64,000 nucleotides of DNA from Prinia subflava (GCF_021018805.1 NC_086247.1:88520140-88584139); one strand, 5' to 3'; shown: positions 12,907 to 26,325, counted from the stretch's first letter. Notes: generated by a model not told the origin, from the letters alone. A program made the numbers and translations.

Positions 12907-13130
12907 TTCACTGCAGTGTAGTTGTGCAGAACTAACCCGGGCAGAACCTTGAACACGGTGTCATGTCTTCACTGCAAGTAGCTCAGTGGAGGAAAAGTCA
13001 CCTACTGGAGCATCAGGGAAAGCTGTAGTTTCCTGAGGCACGTCTCTGGAGGGAAACCCCTGAACAATTTGCAGTGAAGACCTGACAATTCACAGTTCTG
13101 CCCAGGTTAGTTCTGCACAACAGCAATGAA
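12907..13130. repeat. Foldback (long inverted repeat) element, MITE-like
   Basis: Two nested inverted-repeat blocks are visible. The 27 nt at 12921-12947 pair with 13095-13121 at 26 of 27 positions; both read GTTGTGCAGAACTAACC when the right side is reverse-complemented. The 19 nt at 12959-12977 pair with 13069-13087 at 18 of 19. The outer ends TTCACTGC (12907) and GCAATGAA (ending 13130) also match with one difference. At the centre, TCAGGGAAA (13013-13021) and TTTCCTGA (13029-13036) form an apical stem. The whole 224 bp could fold into one long hairpin. This architecture fits a non-autonomous DNA transposon or foldback element. A duplication made by template switching, or a structured RNA precursor, is the alternative. 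I see no target-site duplication and do not recognise the family. Confidence 0.75.
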
Positions 13131-14459
13131 CTAATGTTCAGTTGCAGCTGAGACTGATTTCGAAGGGAAAAATAGCAAACGAAAGTGGGGTCATTCTGTT
13201 TGCTTAGCTAAGCAGACCTGGCTGTATCCATAAAAATATGTGGATGCCCTTACATGTAACAAATGAGAAGGAGGTCTAAATCACCACTCCTCCATTTTTC
13301 TTATGACTTGATCCCCTGACTCTGTGGGAACCACCTGCCTGGAGAGGAGTGAATCCCACTGCTTGTGCCGACTCTGTCAAATCTGACAACAGATTCAAAC
13401 GCTGGGGAAGAGCATGTGGGTTTGCCCTTCAACAGGTGACACATTTTGTAAATGTGCTAAGTGATTAACACTGGATAAGACTGGAATTTGTGACTTTCTG
13501 GTGGCCCCAGTAGTGCTCAGATGCACACAGGGGCAATCAGAAAGCAGCTTCAATCTGTTCGCTTTGGGCTGCCAGCTGCCATGAACTTAGAGTTGCATAT
13601 AAATTGTTTTATGTTGTTGTTGAACAAATGACAGAGGAGGTTGTGCATTCAAAGGAGAATTATGATAGGTCAGTTTTTTCTGGTGGCACTGGAACGTGCG
13701 TTTCTAAGCATGGAAGCTGTGGAGGTCAGAGGAGTCTCTTCCTGCTTTTGCAATAGTAGTAAGTTTCAGTTTACAAAACAGTTTCCCTGGGACAAGAACA
13801 CAAGGCATTTGACAGCCTGGTTAGAGATAAGCTGTTTGGGAATGGGTTTTTTCCAGATCATTTTTGTGTCAAAACAAGATTGTACTTTGTCTAAAACTAA
13901 TCCTTTCTATGAGCATTAATTGTTCTGAGAGACTTAGCTCTAAACATTTCAGACTTTTTAAATTTGAATGGACTGTTTTGATATTTTTGCATAGTCAAAA
14001 CTAGTTCAAAACTAAAGATCTACCCCAAAATTACCTTAATTTTAACACTTAGTCATAAAGATCTCAAAACAAAAAATCAGTGTATTTTGAAGTACTCAAA
14101 GCTGGGGAAAAAACCCAACAAAAACAAGGAGAGAAAGACGGTCTAAGTGTATTTTAGTTTTTTGGGTTTTGTACATTTAGATTTTTCTCTAGAATAATTC
14201 TATCAAAGTCTCAAATGTTTTTTCTCACACAGGAGATTTATTTCTAGTCCAGTCTACTATGGATTCAGCAGTAAGGCAGTGTCCTCCACGATGGACAGTT
14301 TTGCAAATGCTGTTTGGGAAGGGGAGGAAATCTGGCCCAGTCAGTCTCTTAGTGGAACTACTCAAACCAGAGGCCTTTCCCTTGATGTGAGGGGTATTTC
14401 TTTCTCCCTGGTGCTTTCCGGACAGCACTCAGTAAAGTAAAAGGGTTGGTGTCTCTGAA

Positions 14460-14488
14460 GGGCGGGGTGTGGGGTGGTTTGGGCTGGG
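14460..14488 (+). other. Potential G-quadruplex tract
   Basis: Five G runs of three or four (GGG, GGGG, GGGG, GGG, GGG) are separated by loops of 1, 3, 6 and 2 nt on the + strand. This satisfies the usual G3+N1-7 quadruplex pattern. No promoter or gene is visible next to it. Confidence 0.5.
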
Positions 14489-17400
14489 CAGTGAGGTGCC
14501 ATTGAAAGCATCAGCATGTACCCAGAGGCTGGACAGCATGAAAACTGAGTTTTGTTCAGCTCCTTTCTGACCCTTCCTCCACTGCTCTTCTCTAGTGACT
14601 CCAGCTTTTTCTGACATCCTCACCCTGCAGGAAGGGAGGAGAGACTGTGGAGGGGATGGGGGGCCATCCATGATAGCTGTGCCCAGACCTTCTTTTGCCA
14701 CGCTGAGGAGCTGGAAATGTTTCCCCCACAGACCACTAAAGATGTGTATTGGTAAGGTGGAGCATCTTTGACATCTCTTGTGATGAACATAAGGCTTTTC
14801 ATGAAGGCTGCAGTGCCTACAGGTTTTTCCAGCTACACAGGGTCACCAAGTAGGACTGAATTCATTAATTCTCCTTACCCATGGCTTGTCCCACAGCCAC
14901 TAGCAATGCTGTGTGGTCTGTAGGGCTGCTGGCACTGCCACTAAAGGGGCTTGTAAATAAGCTGGACAAGATCCTGGGAGCTATGATTTGTTTGCTGATC
15001 TGGGCAGGAACTGTTAGAGGTTGACCTACTCTTCTGTTCTCCCACCTCCTACAGGAGTTAATTTGAAGAACTCTCTTCTCTGCCTCTTTGCTTTGGTGTT
15101 TTATTCCTCTGGGTTTTCCTTCTTTGGAGTTTTGTTGTTAGCTTTTTTATCTCACCTGCTCTCTGCTGCTTTTGAGAGCCAATGAGGAGGAGAGTCACAG
15201 GCTAGGACTTGCCTTGCCCTGGGCAGAGTCTGAGAAAATCCATCCATTACTGCCATCAAGGGCAGCCTTAATACTCATTTGTTCCACAGTGAATTTTTAG
15301 AATTTCCATTCTGAAATTGTAGAGAATTATGTCAAAGGCAGAAGCACAGCAGTAGAGCTGCTGGGGAAGTCCTAGAAGATTTGCTCTGAGAAAACAGCAT
15401 GGGCTGGGTTGAAAGAGGCTTTATGTAATAATTCTTGCTCCACCTTCCACTGACACCTCAGACGAATGGTCCTTGCCCTTTCCTGAATTAAAAAAGGCTG
15501 ACCAAAAAGGTCTCTTCCAGCGGGTCAGCTGCCTGCTGCTCCTTGATAAACATGCTTTATGTCAAACAACTTTGGTCAGTGCAAGCTTTCTCTGCCCTTG
15601 AGCCACTCTGCTGTTGTGATAGCTGCTGCTGCCTTTCCTGCTGGGAGTCAGTGTGCTTGGCAAAGGGAGAACACTGTGGCAGGTTGTGGGAGAGGAAGCA
15701 CATTGCTGACGAAAAGGGAGAAAAAGGTGGAGTCCAAGAGTTTGTGCAAGGCCCCCTCCCAAAATCCTCTTAATCATCTTGTGTCACACCCCTGTTTAAT
15801 TCCAGGAAGTCCTTAACTCTTACCTAGTTTTCCAAGTATTGCCATCAGCAAGAAAATGGTGCTTAAATGAAGTGCTGATGAGGGCTCTGGGAACCTCAAA
15901 TGATCTTTGGTGGCTTGACTCCGGATCCAACCAAGGCACAGTGGATCACCTCTTTAAGGCTGGCCATCCCCAGAGTAGCCCTGTAAGCCAAACCCAATGA
16001 GCAAATCGGTGTGGAATGGCTCCATGCTGCAAAGGCTGCTTCATTTTGTTCTGAACTCAAAAGCTGGGAAATTCAGAGCCAGCGCTAAATATTTGTTCCA
16101 CTTTCAAACCTGAGCATCAGGGAGTCATTCCTTAAATAGTGGATGCCTGTTCTCCGAGCCCAGATGTGCTTATAGCATGGGTCTTGCCAGTGTTTTCCTT
16201 TCCTCCTGCTTCCCACATGAATGCCTGTGCAGATTTTGACCATTCATCTTTGCCCTGTAAAGTTGGTGTGAGGGGTAGCAGCTGTTACTTCTTGAACAGA
16301 GGTGGCAATAAAATTGGACAAATTATTTCCAACCTTAATCAGTAAAGCTTGTCATGCAGGTGATCCTATTTCTTGCCTGAAGTGATAAATAGGACACAAT
16401 TTTGGAGCACGTGAAATGTTAGACAGAATACATTAGTCAAAGACACTTCAGAGTATCAGTTACTTTGCTGTGGTAAGTAATAATTCAGTTCTTAAAACCT
16501 TCCACCTGGATTTGGAAGGTCACCTGAGCTCCTGTTGCAGGCATTTAGCAGCAAGTTAGAGTGTGAGGTAGCAGTGAATTGATAGATTGCCCTGTGTTTC
16601 CATTTATGTAACTAGAAACAGCAGTAGATTCCAGCTTGAAATTTGAGATACTGGTCTTTGCTAATCCATTTTACCAGGTCCAGGCTGGGCTGTTTCTGTT
16701 CTGTTTCTCACTATCATTTTACACAGACAGCTAATTTCAAAATGTTACAGCTTTATTCCTTCCTTAAATAGCACAAGGTACGCACACCTATGGTAATGAC
16801 AATGCACAGAAATGCACCAAGCAGAAATGGTCATCTCCTGGAGGTCAGTCATCCCTTCCTTCCTCCTCTGGCCTCTGCCTTTTCCTTTTGTGTGTGCAAT
16901 GGAGAGAGTTTTATCCTGAGTGAATCAAGAGCTAATATGCTTAGCGAGGGGAGCTTTTTCTTTCTGTATTGTATCTGCTCTGTTTCCTTGCCCTGAGTTA
17001 AACCTGCTGTTCCTTTCAGGGAAAGAAGGTGCTGAAGGAAGGCAGCAGAGTTATCCCCTCATTGCTGGTCCTGTGCACTGCAGTGCTGGTGAAGGGGTCT
17101 GTCAGATTTGGCTGTGTTTGACTTAAATGCTGCACAAAGGTGAAGAAGTGGTGTGGCTTGGAGTGATGGAGTTGCATCACTTCTGAAAGAAGTTGGTGTG
17201 AGAAGGGATAGATTCCACCTGCAACTTTTCCTACAGGTTTCTTCCTGACCAAAAGAAGAACAAAGGTGAAAGTTTTGAGAGTTTTAACAAGGTTTTCTAC
17301 TTTTATTTTTTCCCCTAAGCAATCATGTTTGTGCGTATATGCAGAAACTTTCATTCTAATCCAGCAGAGGAGACATGAGGTAGAGGAAGTCAGAATGAGC

Positions 17401-20400
17401 AAGAGAAATCACAATTTTCTCTGCTGCAGCCTGAGAAAAAATATGTTCTTATTTACTGTGTTCATATGTACCTCCATACATTTCAGCACCATGAACTGGA
17501 AAAGAATTAAAGTCAGTTGTCAGGACTTTGAAGCCAAAAATAAGGAAAAAACCAGGAGTTATGACTCATAGTGGAAAAATGGGTAATAATCTGATAAATT
17601 CTGGGGCAAATCACAGGAAAGCCAATACAGAACTGAAGTTAGGAATGGATTAGGAAAAGATGATGAAAGTCATGGTAATGAATGTAAAACTGTCTTGTGA
17701 ACTAATTGCAGTGTAATTTTGATAAGATGGTTTCTGTTTGATTGGTAGAAGTAAAGTTTTTGATACCAAGTTAAACATAAACCTATTGAAATTTCGGTAA
17801 GATGTGATTTTGTTCTACATGATGCTCTGAGTAAAAAAGAAAACACCCACACTCTAACAATATAAGACAATAACTATAAATAAAGGCATCAAATTAATTG
17901 CAATCTAGCTAATAGTCATACCTGCTAAAGTAATTGTAAATGAGGAGGCATTCTGAATTGATATTTCTGAGGATTATACCAAAGGGCTCATTCTTTGAGG
18001 CTCAGAGTCCTCAGTTGCTTGGGTAAAAACCCTGGGAACACATGACTTATTTCATTAGATAAAGGCAGTGATGATGATGCAACCAGTGATAAAGTAATAG
18101 ATGACACTATCAAGGACAGGCCTATTCTTTAGCATCTTATGTGTTGTCTGGTAAACTGTTCTCATCCAAAAAAAAGTGTATTTGAATCTTCAGCCAAATT
18201 CAAGGTGCTAACAGACCAAAGATGTGCTTTTATAGCTGTGCTGTTTGTCTGGGAGACTGTGTTTTGGAAAGCAGTGACTCATGCGTGTTCATGATGGATC
18301 GTCAGCTAAACAGGCACTCCCTGTGTGATACAGTGTACCCCAAAGCAAATGTTACTGTCTCCGAACAGAGCAGATTGCCGAGTAAAGGTCAAGGAGGTGA
18401 TATTTCCATGTGTACAGCGTTAATGAGACCATTTCTGAAATGTTTACAGTTTAAAAGGATTTTGACAGATGGGCAGAGAACAGAGACTGTCTGAGCTGCA
18501 TGAGCATAGGCTGAACTGTGCTGTCTAAAGAGAGGCAGGAGAATTTAAATCAATTTGTTTTGTCAGATATGATATTTTATATTTATCTGCTAACAACTAA
18601 AAGCAGGGAGAGAATTAATAATGGCAGACCATCTCTGGACATAGCAAGGTGGTTAGGTGCTGGAGGTGGACAAATACAAGTTAAAAAATGGGCAACTAAA
18701 AATGCCTTTAGCTTCCAGTGTCAGCAAGTGACCATTTAACTGAGGATGCAGAGTTTTCCTGTTACATAAAATAAGCACTGAATCCTTTCAAAAAAAATAC
18801 AATTCTGGTAAACAGGAGCTTGTGCTAAAGGCACAGATAAAAATGCAGTGGGCATTATAGTTCAAGCAGGCCAGGCTAAGTGAATTTGTGAGTTTCAGAG
18901 GCTCTAGACAGGACTGATTTCTCCCATACCCAGTACTTTGTGTTCAGATCAGTTTGCCATTCCTGGTGTGTGTTAAAGCAGGCAGGATATCCCCCTGTCT
19001 CCATAGCTTAGGGCTTTCCTTTGGTCCCTCAGGGAGGGGTGTCTTGTGCTCGGGAGCTGTAACGTGTGAGAAGACCCAGCAAAGGGTCACTGGGGTGGTT
19101 CTGTGGTACCACTGTGGGCACCTTAATGGAGGAAAGTCTGGCCCTCTAAATGCTTTAAGCTGTTCTAATGATTAAATTCCTTGGAGAGGAAAGGCAGACT
19201 TTGGCTCAGTATCACAAGCCTGTTCAAAACAAAAGCAAGGATGAAATATGGATCCAATAATCATTTTCACTTTACAGCTACCAATTATTTGGTTCTGCAG
19301 CCAGGATGCTACTATTGGGGTTTTTTTCACTTCTGAACACAGCAAGTACTGATCAAAGGTAAAGGTTTTCTCAGTAGTTTTTGAGCTGTGGGCAGCTTTT
19401 CAAGAAGAATGTGAAAGGACAAAGTTCTTAATAAAAAGGATGGCTTTTTGTGGGCCCAGGAGGCACTGAATTTTTGTGTCACAACTGTTTTTCAATTTTT
19501 TATATCATCAATATATAAATAATGTATATCAGAGTGCTAGGCAAGCTGTAAATAAACACATTAAAGGCTGAGCAGTAACACATGTGCTGCACATTTATAC
19601 ATAGGAAAGTCTATATCAGGATGAGTTTCTCAGTCAACTGCAGGATCTGAATCTTAGTTTTGGGACAGCAGGAACCTGTCAGGGACTGAAAGTCCTGGCG
19701 TGTACACATGTGACTCAAGTTTGACCATCGCCAGCTTTCCTCCACAGGTGCAACAGGGATGGAAGTGTTAGACATTTGGCTGCACTCAGATGTAAGAGGA
19801 GGCATTTTATGTCAGGTAGCAGGCACACTGCAAAGCCACCCCTCGCTGACCTAGGAGACTGAAAGGAGTGGGGCAGCAGGCACACCTATGGTTTACATGA
19901 AGTGACTGCACTCTGGAGAGTGTGAGGTGAGGGGGGAGTTAAGTGGGAGTGAGAGGCAGGGGTTCACTAACATCTCTGAGAGGCAGACAGGAGTTGAAAG
20001 AGAGACACAAGGAGTCATTACTCAGTGAACAGATTGGTCTCACTCTTGAATGATCTGCCTCCACCACCTCAGAAGTCAGCACCAGCAATCTATGGAGCTT
20101 GTCTGGCATGTGTGAGCTGCAATGATGTGGTAAAATGTATGAGTATTCATCCTCTGTGTGAGTGCTTGATACCTGAACAATCCTGCTGAACGTGCCATGG
20201 GCCAGGGATAAGTGCCTGCAGAAAAAACACACTGAAAAAGCCTCTTGATTCTGTCTGTAAGGCCTTCCTCTTCCTTCCAGTACAAACACTGCAGAGCAAG
20301 GCTTTTTGCACAGGCAGTGAGTAACACATCTCACGTTTTTTGATGTACTTTGACTTCTTGGAAGGCTGAACAAGCCTTGACTTTACACCCATTTGTAGCC

Positions 20401-20792
20401 CACATTAATTTCCCAACTGGAGCAAATGTTACCATCAGAAGAAGGACTTGTGACATTAATATGTTGGTGTCTATACTGGGGCCTTCCCTTTGACCAGGTT
20501 TTAGATGGGGTGATTTTTAACATGTATTTATTTTTACTAGTTAAGCTAGAGCCAAAGTATAGGGTATGTTTAAGGACTGGGGTCCAGCTTTTCAGAGAGA
20601 TGGTGTTGCCCCTGTGCTTGTTCAGGTTTATGGGACAGATTTAGAAAAGCTTGTTTTGATAAACTGTTTGCTTGCTTGGCTTGGCATTCCCAAGCACTGT
20701 GTCAACTTTCCACAAAATTGTCTTGGTTAGGTTGTTTGGGGAATTCAGCTCGCAGCACTAAGCCTGCAAGTGGCATGACTCAAGGACAAGAA

Positions 20793-20811
20793 TTTTTTTT
20801 TTTTTTTTTCT
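20793..20811. repeat. T homopolymer, 19 nt
   Basis: An uninterrupted run of 19 T follows GACAAGAA and precedes CTCCCTGAG. Read on the minus strand it is a poly-A, but no retroposed sequence ending in it is recognised. Confidence 0.9.
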
Positions 20812-23218
20812 CCCTGAGTAATTACACAAGAATTGCAAAGCTACTTTCCAAAAGTGGGAGGAGAGGGTCTGAAATGGATATGAATTTTCTGTTAGGTGTT
20901 TGGGAGTTGAGATGTTGCTTGTGATAATTGTGATAGTGATGGTAACTGTAGCACTTTCCTTTGGGTGGGAGCTGTTTGGAGAGGTTCAGCTCATTCAGCG
21001 TGGGTTTTTCTGTGGCAGCTCATGCAGCAAAAGCTACAGTTTCTTGTGTGTCTGCTGCCACCTACTTAGAGAGCAAGTGTCAGGGGGTCTGCAGGAGGAG
21101 AGGGTTAAAACATCCAGGGAGAAAAGCTAGAGATGAGACCTGAATACTCAGGGGCTGATCTGTGTCAAAGGGTTTCCAAAGTGCATAGACAAGTGCGTTG
21201 GCTGCCTGGAAGACCTTCGGGGCTCAGTGCTGTCCCTTATGATTACCTCTGTCCTGGTGTAACACTTTGTGTTCTGAGTTCCTGAGTAGATACACAGGTA
21301 GTGAGTACCTGGGGGTGGCTTAGTAAACATAGGAAGAATGCAAAATGAAATGGAATATAATGGAAACATGGACAGTGTGAGCTGAAAACTAAACAACACA
21401 AAAAGTGTGGGGAAGGCTGATGGGGGAAGTGCACTTTGTTGCAGGCTGGCATATTTGCTAAGAGGAAACAAATAAAGTTGGGGCACGTGGAATTTCTTCA
21501 GAACTCTGTGCTTGGAAGCTTTTCTGTTGTTTTCTGAATTTCATTTTGCCTAATGCAAGGTATTGCTTCTCTGAGACCGGATTGTCATTTATGTCCTTGT
21601 AGCACTGTAGCTCTGCCCATCATCAGGGTGCAGACAGAGAAGTCATTTTGCAGGCATTTATTAATGGAGGGTGGATGCCAGAGGGATTCTGGTTTGGACA
21701 TTGTTTTATTTGTGGAGGCAAAAATGCTGAAGACTGAAGAAAATAAGTGAAATGAAGAGGAAATGAAACCTTAGTCTAATTTCCAACCTAAACATATTAC
21801 TGACCAGGATAAACATATTTCATTGTGTGGGAATGACACTGTCTTTCAGCTGTCGTCACTCACTCTTTTCTGCTCTATTTCCCCACTGGGGGTACTTTGG
21901 GGCAGCAGTCAGACCCTCCTTCACCTTCCCTCACCCAGGCTCAGCCCCTCAGCTGGCTGGGTTTCCACCAGAGAAGGTCCTAGCCAGCATGAGCTGGTGG
22001 TTGCCACGAGCAGTAGTCCCACCCTTCATCCTGTGCCACCTCCCATGCCCTTGCCTGTCTGCAAGCAGGGCTGGCCACTGCCCTTCTCTCCTCAGCCTGC
22101 AGCAGCTCTCTCCTCCCACGCTGCTATTTTTAACCCCACCGGAGTCTTGATTCACTTCACCCCGTGGCCTCCTGCTTCTGCCAACAGAAACAGACTCTGA
22201 AACTACACAGTTAACCCCAGCTTTTTCAGGCTTCCCAAAGCCCTCCTCAGCCTGGGCAGCTCAACTCCATCTGCTGGAAACATTCCCCCTGAGAACATGG
22301 AAGGTGGCACCAGCCTTTTCCTCTGCTAGGGCCATGAGAACAGGCTCATCTTGCCTTTGTCATGGACTTGGAAGGAAGCTTGGCACAGTGTATCTAGGCT
22401 TCAGGGAAAAGCTATCAGATCCCACAGCACATTCATAACTTGTAAGATATGCTAGTGGTCAGGTATTTTTCGCCTCAGCTTTCCCCATGTTTTCTGCTGT
22501 AAAATTTCAGCCAGTCTCAGCCAGCTTCCAGACTGTACCACCCATGACAGTGAAGAAGGAAAATACATTCTCAATAAATAACTGTTACAGATGTCAAGCT
22601 GTGGGACTGGAACTCTAAACTGGAAGATGCATCAGAAATACATTTCTGCATGGATTTTCTACAATTTATTTCAGAGTCTGACTGTGCTGACCTCAATAGA
22701 CTTGAAGCATAATCCTTCACCTTACCCCCTACTGAAGTCAAAAGGGGCAGGAACCACCTGGTCTAACTGCACAGGTGTGCACTGAACATAGCTATAGCTG
22801 GAGCAGTCAGATTCCCTTTGTAGTCAGGGGAGAGTCAATGTGTTTTGGCATTAATCACTCTGACCTATTTTAGCTTTCTGCCTAAGTATGTCTTTTCACG
22901 GAGCGTAATTGAGTTGCCAATTATGAGTTCAAATTTGGAGATCTCCATCAGCTGATCTGTACCCTCAAACTTTCCAGTTACTTCACCTGGCTCCAGACCA
23001 GGTCTTGGCAGATCAGCATTTAGTCATGACCGCTCACATAGTTATAATGAAAATAATTTTGGAGTTCTTGCCTGAGAAGGTCCTTAACTAAGTAGATAGA
23101 GTGTTCTTGGAGAGAAGGCCCACAGGTCACTGCAACTTAGCTTACCTTTTTGTCAAGAGATATTCAGTGATGATTGATGCTGTTTCTTTCATGACAAATA
23201 ACAGTTTACAGTACAAGA

Positions 23219-23932
23219 ATGTCAGAATATTTCAGGTAGGAAAAAGATCTTTTGAGCTCATCTAGCCCAACCTCCTGCTCAAAGTGGACCCCAGATCACA
23301 CAGGGCTTTGTCCAGCTGATCTTGAAAACCTCCACAGATGAAGATGTTGTGGTGTCTCTGGGCAACCTGCTGGCACTTTGGCTGTCCTTGGGGAAAATTA
23401 CATTTCTCACACCAAGTCAGAAATACCCCTGTTTTGATGTTTAGCTTTTGTCTCTCGTTCACCCACCATGCACTTCTGAAGAGCCCGTCTTGGTCTTTCT
23501 GGTGACCTTCTCATAGGTACTGTAGGGCCACTGATAAATCACCCCCAAAGCCCTTGCTTCTCCAGGCAGAATGATTCCTGGTCCCTCAGCCTCTGTTCAA
23601 AGGCTGGGTGTTCCAGCCACAGCTATTGTGGTGGGCCTGCACTGAATTCACCCAAGGCTGTCGGAGCCGCTCCTGTGTTCCACAGGGGGATGGGACTGGT
23701 GAAACTGGACACTGTGTCTAGATATGCTCCAGTGAGCACAGGGCAAAGGGGAACAGCCACTTCACCACATCTGCTGGCCCTGCTCCTGCCAGTGCAGCCC
23801 AGGGCTCTGCCAGCTGTCCCTGCTGTCGGCGTGTGCTGCTAGCACACGTGTAACTTATTCCCTGCCAGCACTCCCACATCCCTTCCAGCAGCCAGTTGCT
23901 CCCCAATCTGTACTATTCAATTAGTAGGGTTT
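23219..23932 (-). mobile_element. CR1 LINE fragment, about 715 bp, antisense
   Basis: Starting at 23219 the + strand follows the reverse complement of the avian CR1 3' region over about 715 bp. Matching blocks in order are CTCATCTAGCCCAACCTCCT, TCTCTGGGCAACCTG, GCTTCTCCAGGCAGAATGAT, CCTCAGCCTCTGTTCAAAGG, TGTTCCAGCC, GGGCCTGCACTGAATTC, ACTGGACACTGTG, CATCTGCTGGCCCTGCTCCT, CACATCCCTTCCAGCAGCCA, and CCCCAATCTGTACTATT. The last blocks correspond to the C-terminal part of the CR1 reverse-transcriptase ORF. The copy is old: small indels and stops break the frame, and the 5' part of the element is missing, as is usual. The outer boundary near 23932 is where similarity fades. It has the same orientation as the other CR1 pieces in the window. 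Confidence 0.88.
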
Positions 23933-24433
23933 TGGCAAAGGTTTTCTGTGACTGAGAGCTGCGATAAGAAGCAGCAGTCACTAATTCATTCTCATTAAGC
24001 TATGCATTCAGTATAGCTTCAAAAAAGGGAGAAGCCATGCTGCAGAAACCCAGACACCTCTGACCTAGTTTTAATTACCAGAAGGTTAGACATGCAGTCC
24101 CAGGGTAGGAATCCACAGTCCTTCTCAAGGGGAGAAATGGGTCCCTCTAGGGTTCCTGGATTTCAACTCTTTCCTACTTGTTTTCAGGGTGAGAAATAGT
24201 CTCTCTCTTTTCACTGGCACTGGCACAACTTGAACAGCCCATCTAAATTATTAATCTTTAAGTAAAGCTTGGGGCTGAAATTCTAGTTAAAGCTAAGCCT
24301 TGGCATTACAATTTAAATGGTTCTTCCCCAGACAAGTCACAGAGAACTGCGATTACTTCTAGGTTTTCCTCCAAATTAAACAAAGCCTCCAGACCAATCC
24401 TTGTGTTGCCTGAGGGGTGCCATGGAGATTGGC

Positions 24434-24464
24434 GGGGGGTGGAGGGTGGGAGGGAAACTTGGGG
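24434..24464 (+). other. Potential G-quadruplex tract
   Basis: The + strand has G runs of 6, 3, 3, 3 and 4 separated by loops of 4, 1, 1 and 6 nt. The two single-nucleotide loops predict a stable parallel quadruplex. It sits in a purine-rich stretch with no recognisable gene. Confidence 0.6.
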
Positions 24465-26325
24465 ACATGGCAAACACGCTATTCTCTTCCTCCTCTCTCA
24501 CTCCCACCTTCAGCAGGATTTTTTTCTCTGCATTGGTGTTGGTGTAGATTTGTTGCTGCTGGGGAGGTGAGCAGAGCGGGGTACTTGGTGTTTCTATCTC
24601 CTTTCATCTGTGGATGATCCTGGCAAAGGGGACAGAAACTTGCCTCTGCTCCTGATGAAAAGAGACCTAACTTACTCTGTGGAAAAAACGTTGCCTTCTG
24701 GCTGCCAGAGTGCTTGGAGATATTCCAAGTTATTGCAGTGGAAATGGCACTGAAATAGCTGTAATTTTCCCCTCTGTGTGAGGATCTTGTCTACTGATTT
24801 CGGTGTCACAGCTGAACCACTTGTTTTCTTCAACACCTCTGAAGAGGCCTAGATAGACTCCTAAAGCCAGTGACTTTTGTTGGGGGATGGAAGGTGTTAG
24901 CTTTGTACAGTTTGAGAGGTGAGCTGAACTCTCATGCTGGAGGAAAAAAAAATCTCTTATGCATGCAGCATGAAGCAAAATGTCATTCCCCTGGGACACA
25001 AAGCACCAGCTTTTTTTCCAGTCTGCTGGAATTCTGGCTAGCTTGCACTGCTCACAGGTTTGAGGAGAACACTTCAAATGAAGGAACTTCATTACTGACA
25101 AGAAAGTTTGGTTGTTTATTTCCTATGTATTAGCGAGGTCTCTTGCACAACCAGCTCACACCAATGAGAAGTGCTGAGGGTCCCCATCCCAGGGACTCTC
25201 CCAGTGTTTATTCATATGTACCCTGATGCTTTTGTTATAAGAGCCATGCACTTACCTAAATGACAGCTAGTCTCAATTAAGATTTAGTTTGGAGGCTGAA
25301 AACTATTCAATGATTTAGTCTCAGGGATTAAGGAAAACAAAACCTTAGCGACGGCTGGATAGAATTCACATTCCTCTCAATTGTGATCATCCTACATCAA
25401 GGAAATGTTTGAAATTTTGGCAGTCTCCTGTGATATGCCTGTGAAAGTTATTATATTGCTTTAAGTAATTTAAGAAAAAAGAACCAAGAGCTATAGCACA
25501 AATGTGTTATATAAATCTTCATTTCTACAAAAATAGTTTGATTGATGTCAGGTCCCAGGGGGTGACCTTTAAAAGAGACCACATCAAACAGAGGGGCAGA
25601 GCTGCAGCTCTCCACCCCCACACTGGCTATTCTCCTCCTCACCGCTGTGCCTCTAGACAGCTATGTCATCTGTAGCCATAAAATAAATTGAAGAATATCT
25701 GCCTCACGAAAGCAAAGTAGGAGCTCTTTTCTCATCTCTATTGAAGTGGGCCATGTCCCTGTCTGGGCTGAAAAGTGAGCTGTGTACCTGCTTAAATGAT
25801 TGTAAAAACCTTCTCCTCTTCCCTCACCTCAGATCAAGACATTCTGTGTTAAGAGGGATGTTTTCTGTAGGACCTGGGCAGGGCATGACAGGAGTTCTAG
25901 CTCTGTACCACTTTTAATTCGCTGTTTAATTAATGCAGAAACAGCAGAATTTGCTATTCTTGTCTGTCAGTGTTCAACTGGTAATTCTAGAGGAAGGAGA
26001 AAGCGCACCTGAAAATCAAAATTTCTGAAGCTCTTTGGTTACATCTTAGGAAAAGAACATTTTCTGTACCACTTTGAATCAGGAAACAAAGTAGAAACAA
26101 TCAGTGCTATTGTCACACAAGAGTCTTATTTTTAGAAAGCCCCACAAGATTAATGTAGAGCAAAATAAAGTCCTGCTGAGGTGTCCTGCCTGAGATAGAG
26201 ATCTCAAGAGTCCTGCCTTAGAGATGCTGTATTGGCAGACAGGAGTTCATCCATTCAGAGAGAAATAAGCTATTATTTGGAGGGAGGTGAGGTTTAGTAA
26301 AAGCAGATTTGTTTCCTTGTGGCCT

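Larger units (their letters stand above)
13131..23218. other. About 10 kb of unique non-coding DNA
   Basis: No exon, RNA gene or clear transposon is recognised across this stretch. It contains a G-quadruplex-type tract at 14460-14488 and a 19-nt T run at 20793-20811. A weak CR1-tail-like phrase, TTGGACAAATTATTTCCAAC, lies around 16313-16332 but is too short to call. Open frames are 144 codons or fewer, overlap on opposite strands and carry no family motif. The region is AT-rich between about 17.2 and 19.6 kb. Confidence 0.5.

Noticed and set aside
16290..16345. Possible sense-strand CR1 tail (TTGGACAAATTATTTCCAAC)
   Set aside because: The match is too short and diverged to separate from chance without an alignment.
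23948..23981. Small hairpin next to the CR1
   Set aside because: Stem of 6 plus 5 bp with a bulge is common by chance, and no RNA gene features accompany it.
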